Notes: generated by a model from the letters alone, not told the origin. A DNA stretch of 64,000 nt from Aurantiochytrium sp. KH105 (GCA_003116975.1 BGKB01000014.1:142601-206600), one strand, 5' to 3'; counted from the first letter of the stretch, positions 47,219-58,296 are shown. A program made the numbers and translations.

Positions 47219-50200
47219 TTTGTTGTTGTTGCTTTTTATGTTTGTTTGGCTGCTGCTACTGCTGCTGCTATTCTGTAGCCACGAGAAGTTGGGTTGCCGA
47301 ATGACAAAAAAGGTTAGTCGACCAGGGTTCTCAGGTCTTGCAATTTCTGCCTGCCTGCATCACTTAATCAATCCTGCCCAGCGCGAAAGCATCTCGCGCG
47401 TCCTCTTCAGCCCAGCTCCGACCCTCTCCTCCCTCTCCTCCGCCCCCCTCCCCTCTCGCTTCTCTCCACGCGCTCGTCGCCGTCCGTACGCCGCCGCCGC
47501 AGCGCCAGCCACCGCCGCCACCACCACTTCATGGCCCCGTTCAAACTCGCCATCATCCCATCCCGACCATCCCATCCCGCCGGCGTGCGCAGCGCGGGCG
47601 GGGCGCGCGCGCGCAGGAAGGAAGGACGGAGGGACGGGCGCGGAGAGGGGCCGGGGTCGCGGCCCGACGTCGGGCCCGCCCGGGCAGGCGTCGCGCCGCA
47701 CGTACCTTGCGCGGAGATCGATCGGCCGGGAGCTCGAGATCGGGGTCTGGTCGCGGGTCTCTCCTCCACTGCCTGCTTGCGCACAGTCATTGTGCCGAGG
47801 CGCGAGGGCCACTCCTCCGCCGGAGAGAACGGGGGGCACCCCGCGCGCCCCGGCCCCGCGCGCCCCCGGCCCCAAGCCGCGGCGCCGGCGCCGGAGGCGG
47901 CGCGGACTCCGGGGAGGACCCCCGGCGGAGAGAACGGGAATGGAACGCGCGCAATGTTCCGGGTCACGTCCTCGCGCTCGAGCTCGACCCGCGCGACCTC
48001 GAGCCTCGAGCCCGCGCCGCGCGAGTCGCCTCGCCGGCGCGCGGCGCGGCGTCGGCGGCGGCGCCGCGCGCGGAGGCAGCGGGGGAGCAGCTGCAGCGGC
48101 CGCGCCGGCAGCCTTCGCGAAGGCCCGCCCGGTGAGGCGGCGCAGACATCGTCAACGAGCCGCTGCTTGAGGAGGCGCACCTCGCGCTCCTCCTCCGCCG
48201 GCGGGCAGCTGTAGGCAGACGAGGGCTCGCTCTCGCGCTCTTGCTCGCTCCGCCGGCGTCCCGGGCCCGCTCCTCCAAGGCGTCCTTCCTCCGGGCGTCT
48301 CGCCGTCGCGCTGCAGCCGCCTCTGCAGAAGACGCCTGCCGCTGCAGCCGCGCAAGGTTCCGGCGCCTCGGCCAGAGAAGTGGCGCTGGCCTGCGATTAT
48401 CTTTCGACGTAGGCCTAGAGGATGAATGCCGCTGCCGCGCGCGTCCCGAACACAATGGCGGGGGAGTCCTTGTTCCCGGCCGCGAAGGTGGCGCGAGGAG
48501 ATCGCCCAGACGGAGCCTTTGCTCAGCTGCAGCTTTTCGGCAGCATCGCATGCGCCTGCGTGCGGATGATGCAGAGCTAAGCTGGCTGGCGGCTTCAAGA
48601 TGGTGCGTCGGAGGTTACAGGGCGCATGCATGAATGTACGAATGGATGGACGGGTGGAGGGAGTTGGCTGGCGTGTGGCGGTGATGGCCATGGTGGATGG
48701 AATGGACGGCCAAGGGCTAGTTTTGATGCTATCCATGAGGTCGTAGCTACCGAGAGCTCGCGGACGATGCTTGCCCGGGGAAATGGACCACGCGCTGAGA
48801 GAGAGGGCCGTCCCAGGAAAGCTCAGCGCAGCTCCGCGCGAGAAACCACGCGCTCGAGGCAAGTTGAGCCGCCGGCATGGTAGTAATAAGGCCGAATGGC
48901 AAACTCGCTGCTGCTGGCTGCAGCTGCACTGCTGCAGGCGGCAGCTGGCTGGTGTGGCTGACTGGCTGGCTGATGGGAAAAGGGCGGTCAGACTGCAGGC
49001 ACAAGAACTTGAAGTAGGCTACTGCATGACATGGTCAAGTGAGTGTGGTAGGACGAAAGGGAACAAAAACACAAGAGGTAAACATAGACTTGTGAGAGGA
49101 AGTGGGTATGGGAGGCACAACCAAAGCAACGTTTCCGGGTCGTTACTTGTGCTGCCAGCACAAGCATGTGGCACCAGCGCCCTCTCAGGATCCGACATGA
49201 AATCTACGTTAGGCACGCACAACAAGCGTATACTACCTTGCCTCGAGCATGGTTCCTGGATCGGTTCTTTGACATGAGGAGGGGTTCTTATCCTTGCCTG
49301 TTCGCCGTCAACTTTTGGGCCGAAATGTGAGACCGGGGCAGCAGCAGCTGCAGCTGCATGCCTTCCTTGTACGTATAGATGACCGGAGGAGCCACGTAGC
49401 TCGGCGCGGCTCGGCGCAGATTGATGTGACTTGATCTTACTTGAAGCAGCTTGGCGCAGGCTACACAGACTTGAGGCGGCTTGAAGCAGTTTGACTCGTA
49501 ACTTTCTAATTTTTTTTAAAAGACCGTCTTTTTATAAGAGCAGGAGCAAAAATATACGGAGATTTGACAGACCCGAAAATCCGCACTTGCGTTTCGCAGA
49601 CCGCGGCGAGGACGCCTGGCTTCGGCTTGGCCTGGAGAGCGCGAATCTGGTCTTTTCGAGCCACGAAATTTCGTAGACGGAAAGTTATCGCGTTTGCGGG
49701 CCGCGTGGGGTGGTGGTAATAGGCGCTAATATGGGCAGAGAGTTCCCAGTCGTAATAGGGCAAAGGTAGACGCAAAAGCGCCAAATAAGGTACCAATGAC
49801 TGTTGAAATTCCCAGCATCCTGAACAAGCTCCTGGTGTAGTGAGCGATGACGTCTTGTTCGAGGGACCGCTTTGGGGAGTACACTTGCTAAATGTGTTTT
49901 GTTGTGGCACATTTCTTGGTCCTCGTCGGCCTGGGCGTCATGCTTCAACGAGCGGTGCANCGGTCGCAAAGCCCGCGCAAAGTCGCCCTTTCGCGCAGTT
50001 CTGCGCTGGTCCATCGTCGATGATTAGACGCATGAGGTGAAAAAAGGGGGGTAACACAACTTTACAACGAAGGCTTGCACGGCCGTGCCGCCGGGTGTTC
50101 TGGGCAGCCAGGCGGCGGCGGAGCGAGCCTGCGCGCCGGCGAGGCGATTGGCTGAAGTGCGGAATATCGCGAGTGCCAAATCTCCGTACACCAATATGGG

Positions 50201-50466
50201 AAATCGTCTCCTGGTCTTACGTGGAGACGGTAAAATTAAAAATTAAAAATAAAAGTAGCTTGATACGAGGCTTGGAAAGCAGAATTGACGCAGCAGGCTT
50301 TGATAGCAACACCGACGCAACAAGCCTGTTTCTTGTCTTTTTTATTGTTGTTGTTTTTGACGCCACTGCTTTTCTGAATCGAGTCCAGGCCCAATCTTGT
50401 TTCTCGAAGTGATCATGCCAGTGCCCGCTCTGGAGGCAAGTGAAAATCAGAAAGAGTAGACGTTAT
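47219..50466. other. 3.2-kb gene-poor region upstream of PDX1
   Basis: I see no convincing gene. 47400-48560 is extremely GC-rich with overlapping Arg/Pro/Ala frames on all strands. 48900-49500 has many GCAGCTG/CTGG-type short repeats, including a degenerate CTTGAAGCAG / CTCGGCGCGG series at 49399-49497. 49500-50450 is AT-richer and includes the single ambiguous base at 49960. Some of the left part must be the PDX1 promoter and 5' UTR. Confidence 0.55.
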
Positions 50467-50964
50467 TCAGAAGACAAGTCCTGTCATGTTTAGTTGTTTA
50501 GTTCTTTGAAGAGTTTGGCAAGATGCCTGTGTACATATCCGCAGAGGTCCCTGCGTTGCGGCGCGCAAGGTGGTCGAGCTGGCAACCACGACCTTGGCGG
50601 CGATGCGACAAATACGCCGCAATAGTCTTGCTGCCGCCGGAAACGCGCGCAAAAGACGCGCTCGAGGAAGGCCCGCGATTCTCGATAGCACACGCGCCGC
50701 GCCGTGAGCCTGAAACCAAAAGACTCTCGACAATACCGGGAGCACAACGTGCGTCGCCACGCGAACGTGGACTTGCGCCAGACGGCAGCCACATTCAATA
50801 CCCTTGCGCGTCGCGCGGCCCAAGATGCGCGCGGCGGTCGGCGCGTACATTCGCACGCGCGTCAAGACGAACATGACCACAGGCCCAATGCCATGCTCAA
50901 GAACTCGCCGCACCGTCACCAACAAGGCCAGCGTGCGCGTCCGGAGCGCCCGGAGGGCTCCCAT
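50467..50964 (-). CDS. possible hypothetical repetitive basic/hydrophobic protein, 165 aa
   Basis: I do not recognise this protein. The frame from ATG 50964 shows G/C at nearly every third codon position until the last 15 codons, the pattern of this organism's genes. It has an internal repeat: residues 29-63 and 73-107 share VV..VL(T/S)RV......AAR(I/V)L.R, offset 44-45 residues. It is rich in Arg, Val, Leu and Ala, predicting amphipathic helices. The AT-rich tail after about residue 150 could mean that the real gene is spliced or ends elsewhere. A chance open frame in GC-rich DNA remains possible. Confidence 0.35.
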   Translation of the reverse strand: MGALRALRTRTLALLVTVRRVLEHGIGPVVMFVLTRVRMYAPTAARILGRATRKGIECGCRLAQVHVRVATHVVLPVLSRVFWFQAHGAARVLSRIAGLPRARLLRAFPAAARLLRRICRIAAKVVVASSTTLRAATQGPLRICTQASCQTLQRTKQLNMTGLVF

Positions 50965-51497
50965 GCCCCGCGGCCGAGTGCACGATTCTCCGCGCGCGAG
51001 TGTCCGTCTCGCTTGCGCGCTCCCTCGCTCGCTCGCTCGGACTTCTTGCGTTCGGAACTGGCAGAACTGGCGTGGTGACGCAGCGTCGGCGGGCCGGAAT
51101 CACTGCTTCTTGACTCGGAACTTGAAGAAAAGGGCGCAAACGGACCTTTTTTCACGACGATCTTCTGCGGGAATCGACTGCGACGCGTAGGCAGGCAGAT
51201 TCCTGTGCAGCACATGCCGCGCGGCTGGAGGAGGCCGACTCGAGTATAAGTACTAGGCCTGGGCGCGGGGCGCGGGCGCTTGCTTTGTCTTCACTTTGCA
51301 GCTAGACTGACGAATTACACCATCGGCAAAGAGAAAAGGTTCCTGGAGCGCGCCGGAGCGACATGAAAACTTGAAACTCAGTGTCAGGACAAATCGACGT
51401 TGTCTGCTTTGCTCTGCTTATAAATTAGAATTACTTACTCGGAAAGCGTCGCGCCGTAAAGCAGACGCACTTCTTGCTGTGTGAATAGACATAGTAC
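50965..51497. other. intergenic between possible small gene and SDR
   Basis: The left part is GC-rich with a CTCGCTCGCTCG run near 51026-51040. A TATA-like element lies near 51243-51250. The right part is the 3' flank of the minus-strand SDR. No gene is seen. Confidence 0.45.
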
Positions 51498-52319
51498 TTA
51501 GAGTTTAGAGGTCTCGACAAAGTAGTCTTGGCTATTTTTGGAGAAAGCATGACCGACAACTTCGAGCGTGTTCGGCTTGTACAAAGACGTCTTGCCGTAA
51601 ACGACCGTAATGGCGCTGGCAACTAATTCATCGTCATAAATGGCAGAAAGATGGGCGCGGGCGACATCGCGAGCATCGAGCTTTTCCTCGGCCATCTTTT
51701 GCATGACCTTGCCACCCTTTTTGAACTCGGCCTCGAAGAAGCTGCCAACATCTGGAGTGTCGACGAGGTTTGGGCAGACACAGTTGACGCGGATTCCTTG
51801 GCGAGCAAGCTTGGCGCTCGAAATGGTGTATCCCACCACGGCCCACTTGCTGCCAGCGTAGGCGGGTGTATTGAGGACTGGGGTCAAGCCAGCCATGGAA
51901 GACGTGTTGACAATGGCACCCTGCTTCTTCCCAGCCTGGATCATGAGATCTGCCGCGATTTGCGTGCCGACAATGATGGCCTGCGTGTTGATTGCGATCA
52001 TTTTGCTCACCTTTTCAGCGGAGTCATCCTTGACGACGATGCCTGCGTTGTGCGAGACGATGGTCGCAACGTCTCCAAAGAGGACCTTGGCTTGCTCGAG
52101 TGCGCGGCGTACCTCTGCGACATCAGACATGTCCGCGCGGACAAAAGCGGCGTCGCCTCCTTCGGCCTTGACGGCCTCCGCGGCGCGCTTTCCCTTGGCC
52201 TCATCGCAAATATCCACCAGGACCACCTTGCCCCCATCAGCCGCCAGCAGCTTGCAGAGTTCGAGCCCGATGCCCTGGGCGGCGCCGGACACCCAGCAGA
52301 CCTGGCCTTGCACCTTCAT
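51498..52319 (-). CDS. short-chain dehydrogenase/reductase (classical, NAD-type)
   Basis: This 273-residue classical SDR has all expected motifs. The cofactor loop GAAQGIG (residues 12-18) is followed by D36 at the end of the second strand, which favours NAD(H) over NADP(H). Then come the HNAGI motif, the catalytic NTSS serine, and YAGSK with catalytic Tyr and Lys, followed by the RVNCVCPNLVDTPD segment. The closest recognisable group is 15-hydroxyprostaglandin-dehydrogenase-like or 3-oxoacyl-reductase-like SDRs; the substrate is unknown. The start is ATG 52319 (MKVQGQVCWV); the frame is open upstream, but that part is Arg-rich and looks like leader. It is divergent from the deoxyhypusine hydroxylase gene. 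Confidence 0.88.
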   Translation of the reverse strand: MKVQGQVCWVSGAAQGIGLELCKLLAADGGKVVLVDICDEAKGKRAAEAVKAEGGDAAFVRADMSDVAEVRRALEQAKVLFGDVATIVSHNAGIVVKDDSAEKVSKMIAINTQAIIVGTQIAADLMIQAGKKQGAIVNTSSMAGLTPVLNTPAYAGSKWAVVGYTISSAKLARQGIRVNCVCPNLVDTPDVGSFFEAEFKKGGKVMQKMAEEKLDARDVARAHLSAIYDDELVASAITVVYGKTSLYKPNTLEVVGHAFSKNSQDYFVETSKL

Positions 52320-53147
52320 CGCGCGGCGGTTCTTCCCCCCTTGTCCTTGCGCGCGCCGCCGAAGAAGTACTGTTGCGCGTGGCGACCTCGTTGCGTTTGG
52401 GAACTGCCGCGCACAAGTCCAACTTCGTGTTTGTATTTCTTTGTCCGCCACTAGACGGGCGTGTACAAGGTGCGTTGTGCCGTGTAAGTGATCGAACGTG
52501 TAGTTGTTGTAGATGGTTCAAGTGCAAGAAGAAGGAGCTTCGTTCGCGCTGCAGCGATGTCGGTGATGTTCGTGCGCGACTCGGGCTACTTAGCGTCCAA
52601 GGGAAACGGAGTAAACAAATGTTATTTCAGAAAGGAGGATTTTGGACGGACAAAAAATTCCAGATCGAATGTCAAGGCTAGAACGTCGAGGTCAGAACGT
52701 CCTCTCTACGACTGACTTTCTCATGTAAAAGAGCGAAAGCGGCCTGCATTTCACCATGACTTTGCCTCTGGGCGTAAAGGCGATGCTGCCGCTCTGCGGC
52801 CGCACGAGGCCTCCTCCCTCCCCCCCTTCCTTTCATGTAAAGCGGCCTGTGCTCTGCTTTGGCCACGTTTGTGTGGGCTATTGTTAAAATTTGGGTTCTT
52901 GATGGACTGTGAACACGATGCTGGCCCTGTGCTCTTCCCCTGCATTGCTTTGCCAGGTTTTGTCTCCATTGACTGATCCCCTATTTGGTTGTGAATTTTG
53001 CGATTGTCCAAAAGTGACTGGTGAAGAAGGCAAGCCTCGCAAGCAAGCGAGCAAGCAAGCAAGCAAGCGACTGCGAATTGAAGGCAGACCAAAGTCGGAG
53101 CGCCAGCCAAGTCCTGCGAGGAGGCCTTGCTCGTGTGCAGCGGCAAG
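52320..53147. other. divergent promoter region (SDR / DOHH)
   Basis: About 830 bp lie between the divergent start codons. A GCAA microsatellite at 53039-53069 sits about 80 bp before the DOHH ATG. No gene is seen. Confidence 0.55.
53039..53069 (+). repeat. GCAA microsatellite in the DOHH leader
   Basis: Near-perfect AAGC/GCAA units lie within 110 bp of the DOHH start codon, so probably in its promoter or 5' UTR. Confidence 0.85.
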
Positions 53148-54155
53148 ATGGCGGAGGAGGAGCAGCAAGACGCCGTGGCGAAGTGGGGCCCCGTGCTCCT
53201 GAACCGCGACGAGCGCATGGGCGAGCGCATGCGGGCGGTGTTTTACCTGCGCACGGATGGCAGCGAGGAGGCGGCCGAGACCTTGTGCCGCGCGCTGGCC
53301 GTCAAGGAGGACAGCTCGCTGCTGAGGCACGAGGTCGCGTATGTGCTCGGGCAAATGCAGCTCGCGAGCACCGTGCCGTCGCTGGCGGCCATCCTCGCCG
53401 ACGTGGACGACTGCGCCGTGGTGCGGCACGAGGCCGCCGAGGCCATGGCCGCCATTGCTGCCGACGTGGACCAGACGCTGGAGACCCTGCAGGCCTATTG
53501 CGACGACGCGCGGCCCGAGGTCTCTGAGACATGCAAGCTCGCTGTGCGTCGGCTGGAATGGGTCAAAGAGAACCCAGACGCACGCCACGAGGCCGAACAC
53601 TCGACGGCCGAAGGCGTCGACCCCGCGCCCGCGCTTTCCGGGGAGCAATCTCTCGAAGCGCTCGGCGCCTTGCTCATGGACACAAATCGGCCTCTTTTCG
53701 AGCGCTACCAAGCGCTTTTTGCCATCAGAAATGCGGCGTCGGAGGCCGCCGCCAAGGCCAGTGCCAACGACGAGGGGGGTGAAGATGCTGGCAGCGGCAG
53801 CGAAAAGGCCATCCTTGCTCTTGCAGCTGGACTCTCGGACACCACGAGCGCTCTGTTCCGGCATGAGGTGGCCTTTGTGCTTGGTGAGCTCGGCGAGATT
53901 GGCGGCCCTGCGGTGCCGGCGCTCGAGGCTTCGCTCAAGAACGTGAATGAGCATGAGATGGTGCGTCACGAAGCTGCCGAGGCCTTAGGCGCGGTCGGAA
54001 CTGAAGAGTGCATCGCCCTTCTCAAGCAGTACCTGCATGACCCGGAGCGCATCGTTGCCGAGAGTTGCGAGACCGCGCTTGACTCCATCAACTATTGGAA
54101 GGACTTCGAGGGCGCCGCAACAGCAGAGCCGGTAGTCTCTGGAGAAGCCAATTGA
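53148..54155 (+). CDS. DOHH: deoxyhypusine hydroxylase (DOHH)
   Basis: This 335-residue HEAT-repeat enzyme completes hypusine formation on eIF5A by hydroxylating deoxyhypusine. Two blocks of HEAT-like repeats flank a variable linker. All four diiron-binding His-Glu pairs are present: H61-E62, H94-E95, H239-E240 and H274-E275, each in a RHE(V/A)A context. The linker (about 140-210) is longer and more Ala/Gly/Asp-rich than in animals, which explains its length over the usual 300 aa or so. The start is ATG 53148 (MAEEEQQ); a longer open frame begins at a non-ATG codon. It is soluble with no signal peptide. Confidence 0.95.
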   Translation: MAEEEQQDAVAKWGPVLLNRDERMGERMRAVFYLRTDGSEEAAETLCRALAVKEDSSLLRHEVAYVLGQMQLASTVPSLAAILADVDDCAVVRHEAAEAMAAIAADVDQTLETLQAYCDDARPEVSETCKLAVRRLEWVKENPDARHEAEHSTAEGVDPAPALSGEQSLEALGALLMDTNRPLFERYQALFAIRNAASEAAAKASANDEGGEDAGSGSEKAILALAAGLSDTTSALFRHEVAFVLGELGEIGGPAVPALEASLKNVNEHEMVRHEAAEALGAVGTEECIALLKQYLHDPERIVAESCETALDSINYWKDFEGAATAEPVVSGEAN

Positions 54156-54855
54156 AAAGAAAATATGTGTGTAAATGTTCTCAGAACGCCTGCTGCTCAA
54201 GAGCCGCGTTTCATCTAAAAGGAGAGATAACAATAGAGTTAGAACAAAAGAAAGATTTTGTCGTGCTTGGCGATTTCCCGCGAATATCGGTGATCAATGG
54301 AGATTAGGATGGACTATTTTTGTTGCTTTACTTCTAAACATGTGGAAAAGCACCAAAGAGAGAACTGTGCAGGACTGTGCAGAACTGTGCAGAACCGAAT
54401 AGGTAAATATATAGTCGTCCAAAACGATACTAGGCTGTGTTGACAGTGAATCATGTTCCACGTGAGACACTGTTTGTGTCTCATACGTGATGGGCCCATG
54501 CATACCCTTTCTAATTTGCTACAGTTTGACGGGCAACCTGTGTCCCGTCCTATTCATCGCTTTACAACAGTTGGAAATAAAAATGGAAGGATTGCGATGT
54601 CGCAAGCAAGCAAGCAAGCAAGCAAGCAAGCGAGCGAAAGGGCGAAAAGAAACAAAGGGGGAAAATCGTTCTCGATAGACACAGACATATAAGGGGAAGC
54701 CGCGCAATGCTCGAGTGAAATGCAGGCACGCGAGCAAATGCACCTGCACGTAAACACAGGCGTAAGCGACAACAGCAAGAGATTACCATAGAGAGACAAA
54801 CAGCATATGAAGCACAATGAGATTGGACTGCATTGTCATGCGCTTATCGAAGCGC
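54156..54855. other. convergent 3' intergenic region
   Basis: This lies between DOHH (plus) and the ammonium transporter (minus). It is AT-rich and contains a GCAA microsatellite at 54602-54632 and GTGCAGAACT-type short repeats near 54367-54395. No gene is seen. Confidence 0.6.
54602..54632 (+). repeat. GCAA microsatellite
   Basis: About seven uninterrupted GCAA units in the convergent spacer. Confidence 0.9.
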
Positions 54856-56409
54856 TTACACATACTGATCATCATCGCCAGTGCTCGAGCGCTGGGGCGC
54901 AGGCGGGGTGATGACGTCCTCCGAGTTGTTGCGCTTCGCGCGGCCCTTTTTCCAGCCGGTCTCGGAGCCCTCGGAGCTGGCGGAGCGGAAGGAAAGGTCG
55001 TTGCCAGCAGAGTGGATCGAGGCCTCGCTGGCCGCCCAGGACTCGGAGCCGTGGGCGCGGTTCTTGTTGCCAAAGCGCAACTTGCGCGTGGCGGCGTCGC
55101 GCGTGCGGTTGTACTCCATGACATCCTGCGCTGAGAATTCGGGGTAAGCGTAGCCCTCGTGGTACTTGACGTCGAGACCAAGGAGCTGGTCGTCCTCATC
55201 GAGAGAGATGCCAAAGATTCTGTTGAGACTGACGAAGAGAATGAGGGCGGTGATGAGGGCCCACACAAAGAGACAGATGAAGCCGACAAACTGGCCGTAG
55301 AGGAGATCCAGCGAACCCGCGTAGACGAGACCGTCCTGATAGTCAAGAATACCGAGCATGATGACACCAAAGGCTCCGCATGCGCCATGCACGGCAAAGG
55401 CATCGACGGGATCGTCAATGTGCAGGCGGTGAAGCATGACGTGGCTGACACAGAGGTAGACGACGCCCGCGCCGGCGCCAATGACGGCAGCGCCCCAGGG
55501 GTCGACGTGGCCACAGGGACCGGTAATGGCGACGAGACCGGCGAGGACGGCGTTGCAGGCCTCGGCGAGATGGTGCGTGCGGTCCTTGATGTACATGATG
55601 ATGATGACGACACCGCACGAGGTGGAGAGAGCGATCATCGAGGCTGCCAGGGCACGGCTCGCCGAGCGCATCTGCTCCGGGTTGGTGCCGCCCGAAGAGC
55701 CGGCGTTGAAGAACATCCAGCTGACCGTGAGGAGGAAGACACCCATAACCTGGAGCGTGCTCGAGTGACCGGGGAGAGGGCGCGGGACCGACTTGGTATC
55801 AAAGCCCTGCTGGACGAAGCGGCCGACACGGGGTCCGCAAACCCAGGCGCCGACGAGACCGTAGACGCCGCCGATCATGTGCACGACGCCGGATCCGGCG
55901 TAATCCTTGTAGTCAAAGTCGACGGAGAGGAATCCGTTTTCGGCCCAGGCCCAGTGCGCCGAGACAGGGTAGACGAGGCCGACGAAGATGCACGAGATGA
56001 GGATGTACCACTCGAACTTCATGCGCGAGAGAACGGCACCAGACATGATGGTGGTGCCGGTGATGGCAAAGCCGTACGACTGGGCAAAGAGGGCGTAGTC
56101 CTCGTCGTTGAGGAGCATGAAGCCATCGTGGGGGGCGCCGGAGACGAACCTTCCGTCGCCGACGTAGAGGCCGAAGCCGATGACGAGCCAGACGAAGACG
56201 CCGAGCGACATGTCTGCCAAGTTCTTGAGCAGGATGCTCTTTGTGTTCTTGGCGCGGGCCACGCCGGTCTCGAGCATGGCGAAGCCAAGCTGGAGCCCGA
56301 GAATGTTGATGGCGGACACGACGAGCCAGAGCTCATCGATGGTCGCGCGCTGCGAGGCCAGCTGGGCCTCGAGCTCCGCCTGGAGCGCTGCGATCTCCTC
56401 GGTCGACAT
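54856..56409 (-). CDS. ammonium transporter (AMT/Mep/Rh family)
   Basis: This 517-residue plasma-membrane-type ammonium transporter has about eleven membrane spans. It carries the AMT signature DYAGSGVVHMIGGVYGLVGA with the first pore histidine H177, and VDAFAVHGACGAFG with the second pore histidine H341. The GFAMLETGVARAKNTKSILLKN opening is typical of the AMT1-like clade. The C-terminal cytosolic tail (from about 430) contains the conserved DEDDQLLGLDVKYHEGYAYPEF region, followed by a Ser-rich extension that could be phosphorylated. The start is ATG 56409 (MSTEEIAAL, A at -3); the frame runs further up but only to a GTG in a CTG-rich leader. Codon use is strongly biased, suggesting high expression. 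Confidence 0.95.
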   Translation of the reverse strand: MSTEEIAALQAELEAQLASQRATIDELWLVVSAINILGLQLGFAMLETGVARAKNTKSILLKNLADMSLGVFVWLVIGFGLYVGDGRFVSGAPHDGFMLLNDEDYALFAQSYGFAITGTTIMSGAVLSRMKFEWYILISCIFVGLVYPVSAHWAWAENGFLSVDFDYKDYAGSGVVHMIGGVYGLVGAWVCGPRVGRFVQQGFDTKSVPRPLPGHSSTLQVMGVFLLTVSWMFFNAGSSGGTNPEQMRSASRALAASMIALSTSCGVVIIIMYIKDRTHHLAEACNAVLAGLVAITGPCGHVDPWGAAVIGAGAGVVYLCVSHVMLHRLHIDDPVDAFAVHGACGAFGVIMLGILDYQDGLVYAGSLDLLYGQFVGFICLFVWALITALILFVSLNRIFGISLDEDDQLLGLDVKYHEGYAYPEFSAQDVMEYNRTRDAATRKLRFGNKNRAHGSESWAASEASIHSAGNDLSFRSASSEGSETGWKKGRAKRNNSEDVITPPAPQRSSTGDDDQYV

Positions 56410-57637
56410 TGTGTCTTTTGCGTCCTCTCGCCAACGATCACCGTTTGCCGCAGCCCCTGCCGCCACTGCTGCTGCTGCTGCTGCTGCCGCCGCTGGCTGC
56501 TTGCTTGCTACTGCAGCTCAAGGATGGATGGGTGAAATGGAGGATTGCAGGATGGACGGAAGCTAGTTATCGCCGTGAGTGTGCACTGCCTGCTGGGGCT
56601 GGCTTGCTCGCAGTTGCTCGGCCCGTCGAGGCGGTCGATCCTCGCGCCTCGCTCGAGACGGAGACCTGCTCTCCCTCCCTGGCTGGCCCTCCCGCGTCCG
56701 TCCGCTGTCTGCACGACCCTCCCTCCCTGGCTGGCCCGACGCAGGCACGCAGGCACGCAGGCACGCAGGCCGTCGCTCCTCGCTCGCTGCGGCGCGCAGG
56801 CGGTGACGCGGTGCGCGAAAGGGGTTTGGTGCAGCGCCGCGCGTGCCCAGAGGCGGCGAGAGGGAGAGCGCGGTGCAGAGCGGAGAGAGAGAGAGAGAGA
56901 GGCGGAAGCGGCGGGACTTGGAGGCGCCCGGGTGCAGGGCTTGCTTCCACCCTTTGCTTGTTTCTTTGATTGTTTCCTTCTTTCGCTCGCTCTGCCGGGC
57001 GGGCTTGCATTCATGGTTCTTTCGTCGGTTCATTCATTCGCTCGTTGGTTTACTCATTCATCCATTCATTCATTCGCGCGTTCATTCATTCATTCATTCC
57101 TGCGGCACTCGCGGAGTGTCGCCGGCCAGCTGCGACGCGACGGCGAGGAAGCAGCGCAGCACTGCGCCGCACGTGCAGTGCGTGCGGGGCGCGCGGTGCG
57201 AGCGAGCGGTGCACGGGGAGAGGGAGAGAGAGGGGGAGAGAGAGAAAACAAAACTCGCGAGAGACGACACGAGCAGAGGAGGCAAACGTTGTGCACGGGC
57301 TGCAGCTGCAGCAGTGGCAGCCGGCAAGCTGGCGGCGCGCGACGCAAACGAAGCGAGCAGCAAGAGGTGCGAGACCGGCTGGGCTTCGGAAGAGGCGATG
57401 CGAAGCGAAGCGAGCAGGAATGGGATGGGATGGGATGGGCCGCGAGTGGAGAAGGGGAAAAGGGAAGGAATGGAATGGAGTGGAAAGCGGAAGAAGATTT
57501 TAGTTTTTCTTTTATCTTGCTTTTTGCTTTGCTTTACTGTTAGGTGGTTGCAGGGCGCCGCCCGGGCTCTGCTCTGCTTTGCTCGTCCCGAGAGCCAGGC
57601 CTCGGGCCGCCGCGCCCAGGCCGGCCGGTCGCGGTCC

Positions 57638-57639
57638 GG

Positions 57640-57681
<42 letters not shown>
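57638..57681 (+). repeat. GGCA microsatellite
   Basis: About eleven uninterrupted GGCA units followed directly by a GGCC-rich palindromic run. Confidence 0.92.
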
Positions 57682-57682
<1 letters not shown>

Positions 57683-58250
57683 CCGGCCGGCCGGCTAGCC
57701 CGCTAGCGGCGAGGCTCGGCCCGGGCGGCAGGCGAGGGATGGGTCTCGGGAGGGTCTCGGGAGGGCGCGAGGGCGGCTGGAGCGCGCGCAGGCGCGGCAC
57801 GCGCCGCCATCGACGCTGCTCGGAGCGCGGGCCGCGCGTGCGTAGACGTCTACTATGTAAAACACTAGGACAAGTCTGGGAGGCTCCCGGGCGCGGCTGC
57901 GTGGATCGCGCGAGGCGGGAAATTTGAAATGTGCAATCGGGGTGTTTCCGCAGGGTGAATGAAAGAAAGAATAACGTGAAAGGGTGGTGGATGAAAGGAT
58001 GAAAGAAAGATTGAAAAGCAAGCGAGCAAGCAAGCCTTGTTGGCGGCGGCTTGCCTTGGGGTTTGCGAGAGTGCAGCTGATCGGACGAGGGTGAATTGAC
58101 GACAAACCAAAGGCAAGAGCCGACTGATCTTGAACGGCGCCGACGCCAACGCCTCAGTCACAAGCATCAACAGCACTGCAACAAAAAAAAGATCCAACAC
58201 ACAATCGCTCGCACCTGCTCTGCTCTGCTCTGTCCTGTCCTCTCCCGTCC

Positions 58251-58296
58251 GAGCCGAGCCGAGCCGAGCCGAGCCGAGTCGAGTCGAGTCGAGTCG
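58251..58296 (+). repeat. GAGCC then GAGTC pentanucleotide array
   Basis: Five GAGCC units pass into four GAGTC units, so one base changed and then spread within the same array. Confidence 0.9.

Noticed and set aside
46298-47278. 326-residue plus-strand open frame across PDX1
   Set aside because: It is the antisense shadow of PDX1. Its Gly/Leu/Val/Asp/His composition is what complementary biased codons produce.
47407-48551. Several overlapping GC-rich open frames upstream of PDX1
   Set aside because: Equally open on both strands and in several frames, with Arg/Pro/Ala low complexity; chance absence of stops in very GC-rich DNA.
49960-49960. Single ambiguous base as a scaffold gap
   Set aside because: Only one N is present and sequence on both sides is continuous in character, so it is a base-call ambiguity rather than a gap.
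49506-50014. Two overlapping minus-strand frames (134 and 109 residues) near the ambiguous base
   Set aside because: No recognisable features, different frames, and no codon bias like that of the real genes.
55159-56535. 458-residue plus-strand open frame across the ammonium transporter
   Set aside because: It is the antisense shadow of a strongly codon-biased gene; highly charged with no family features.
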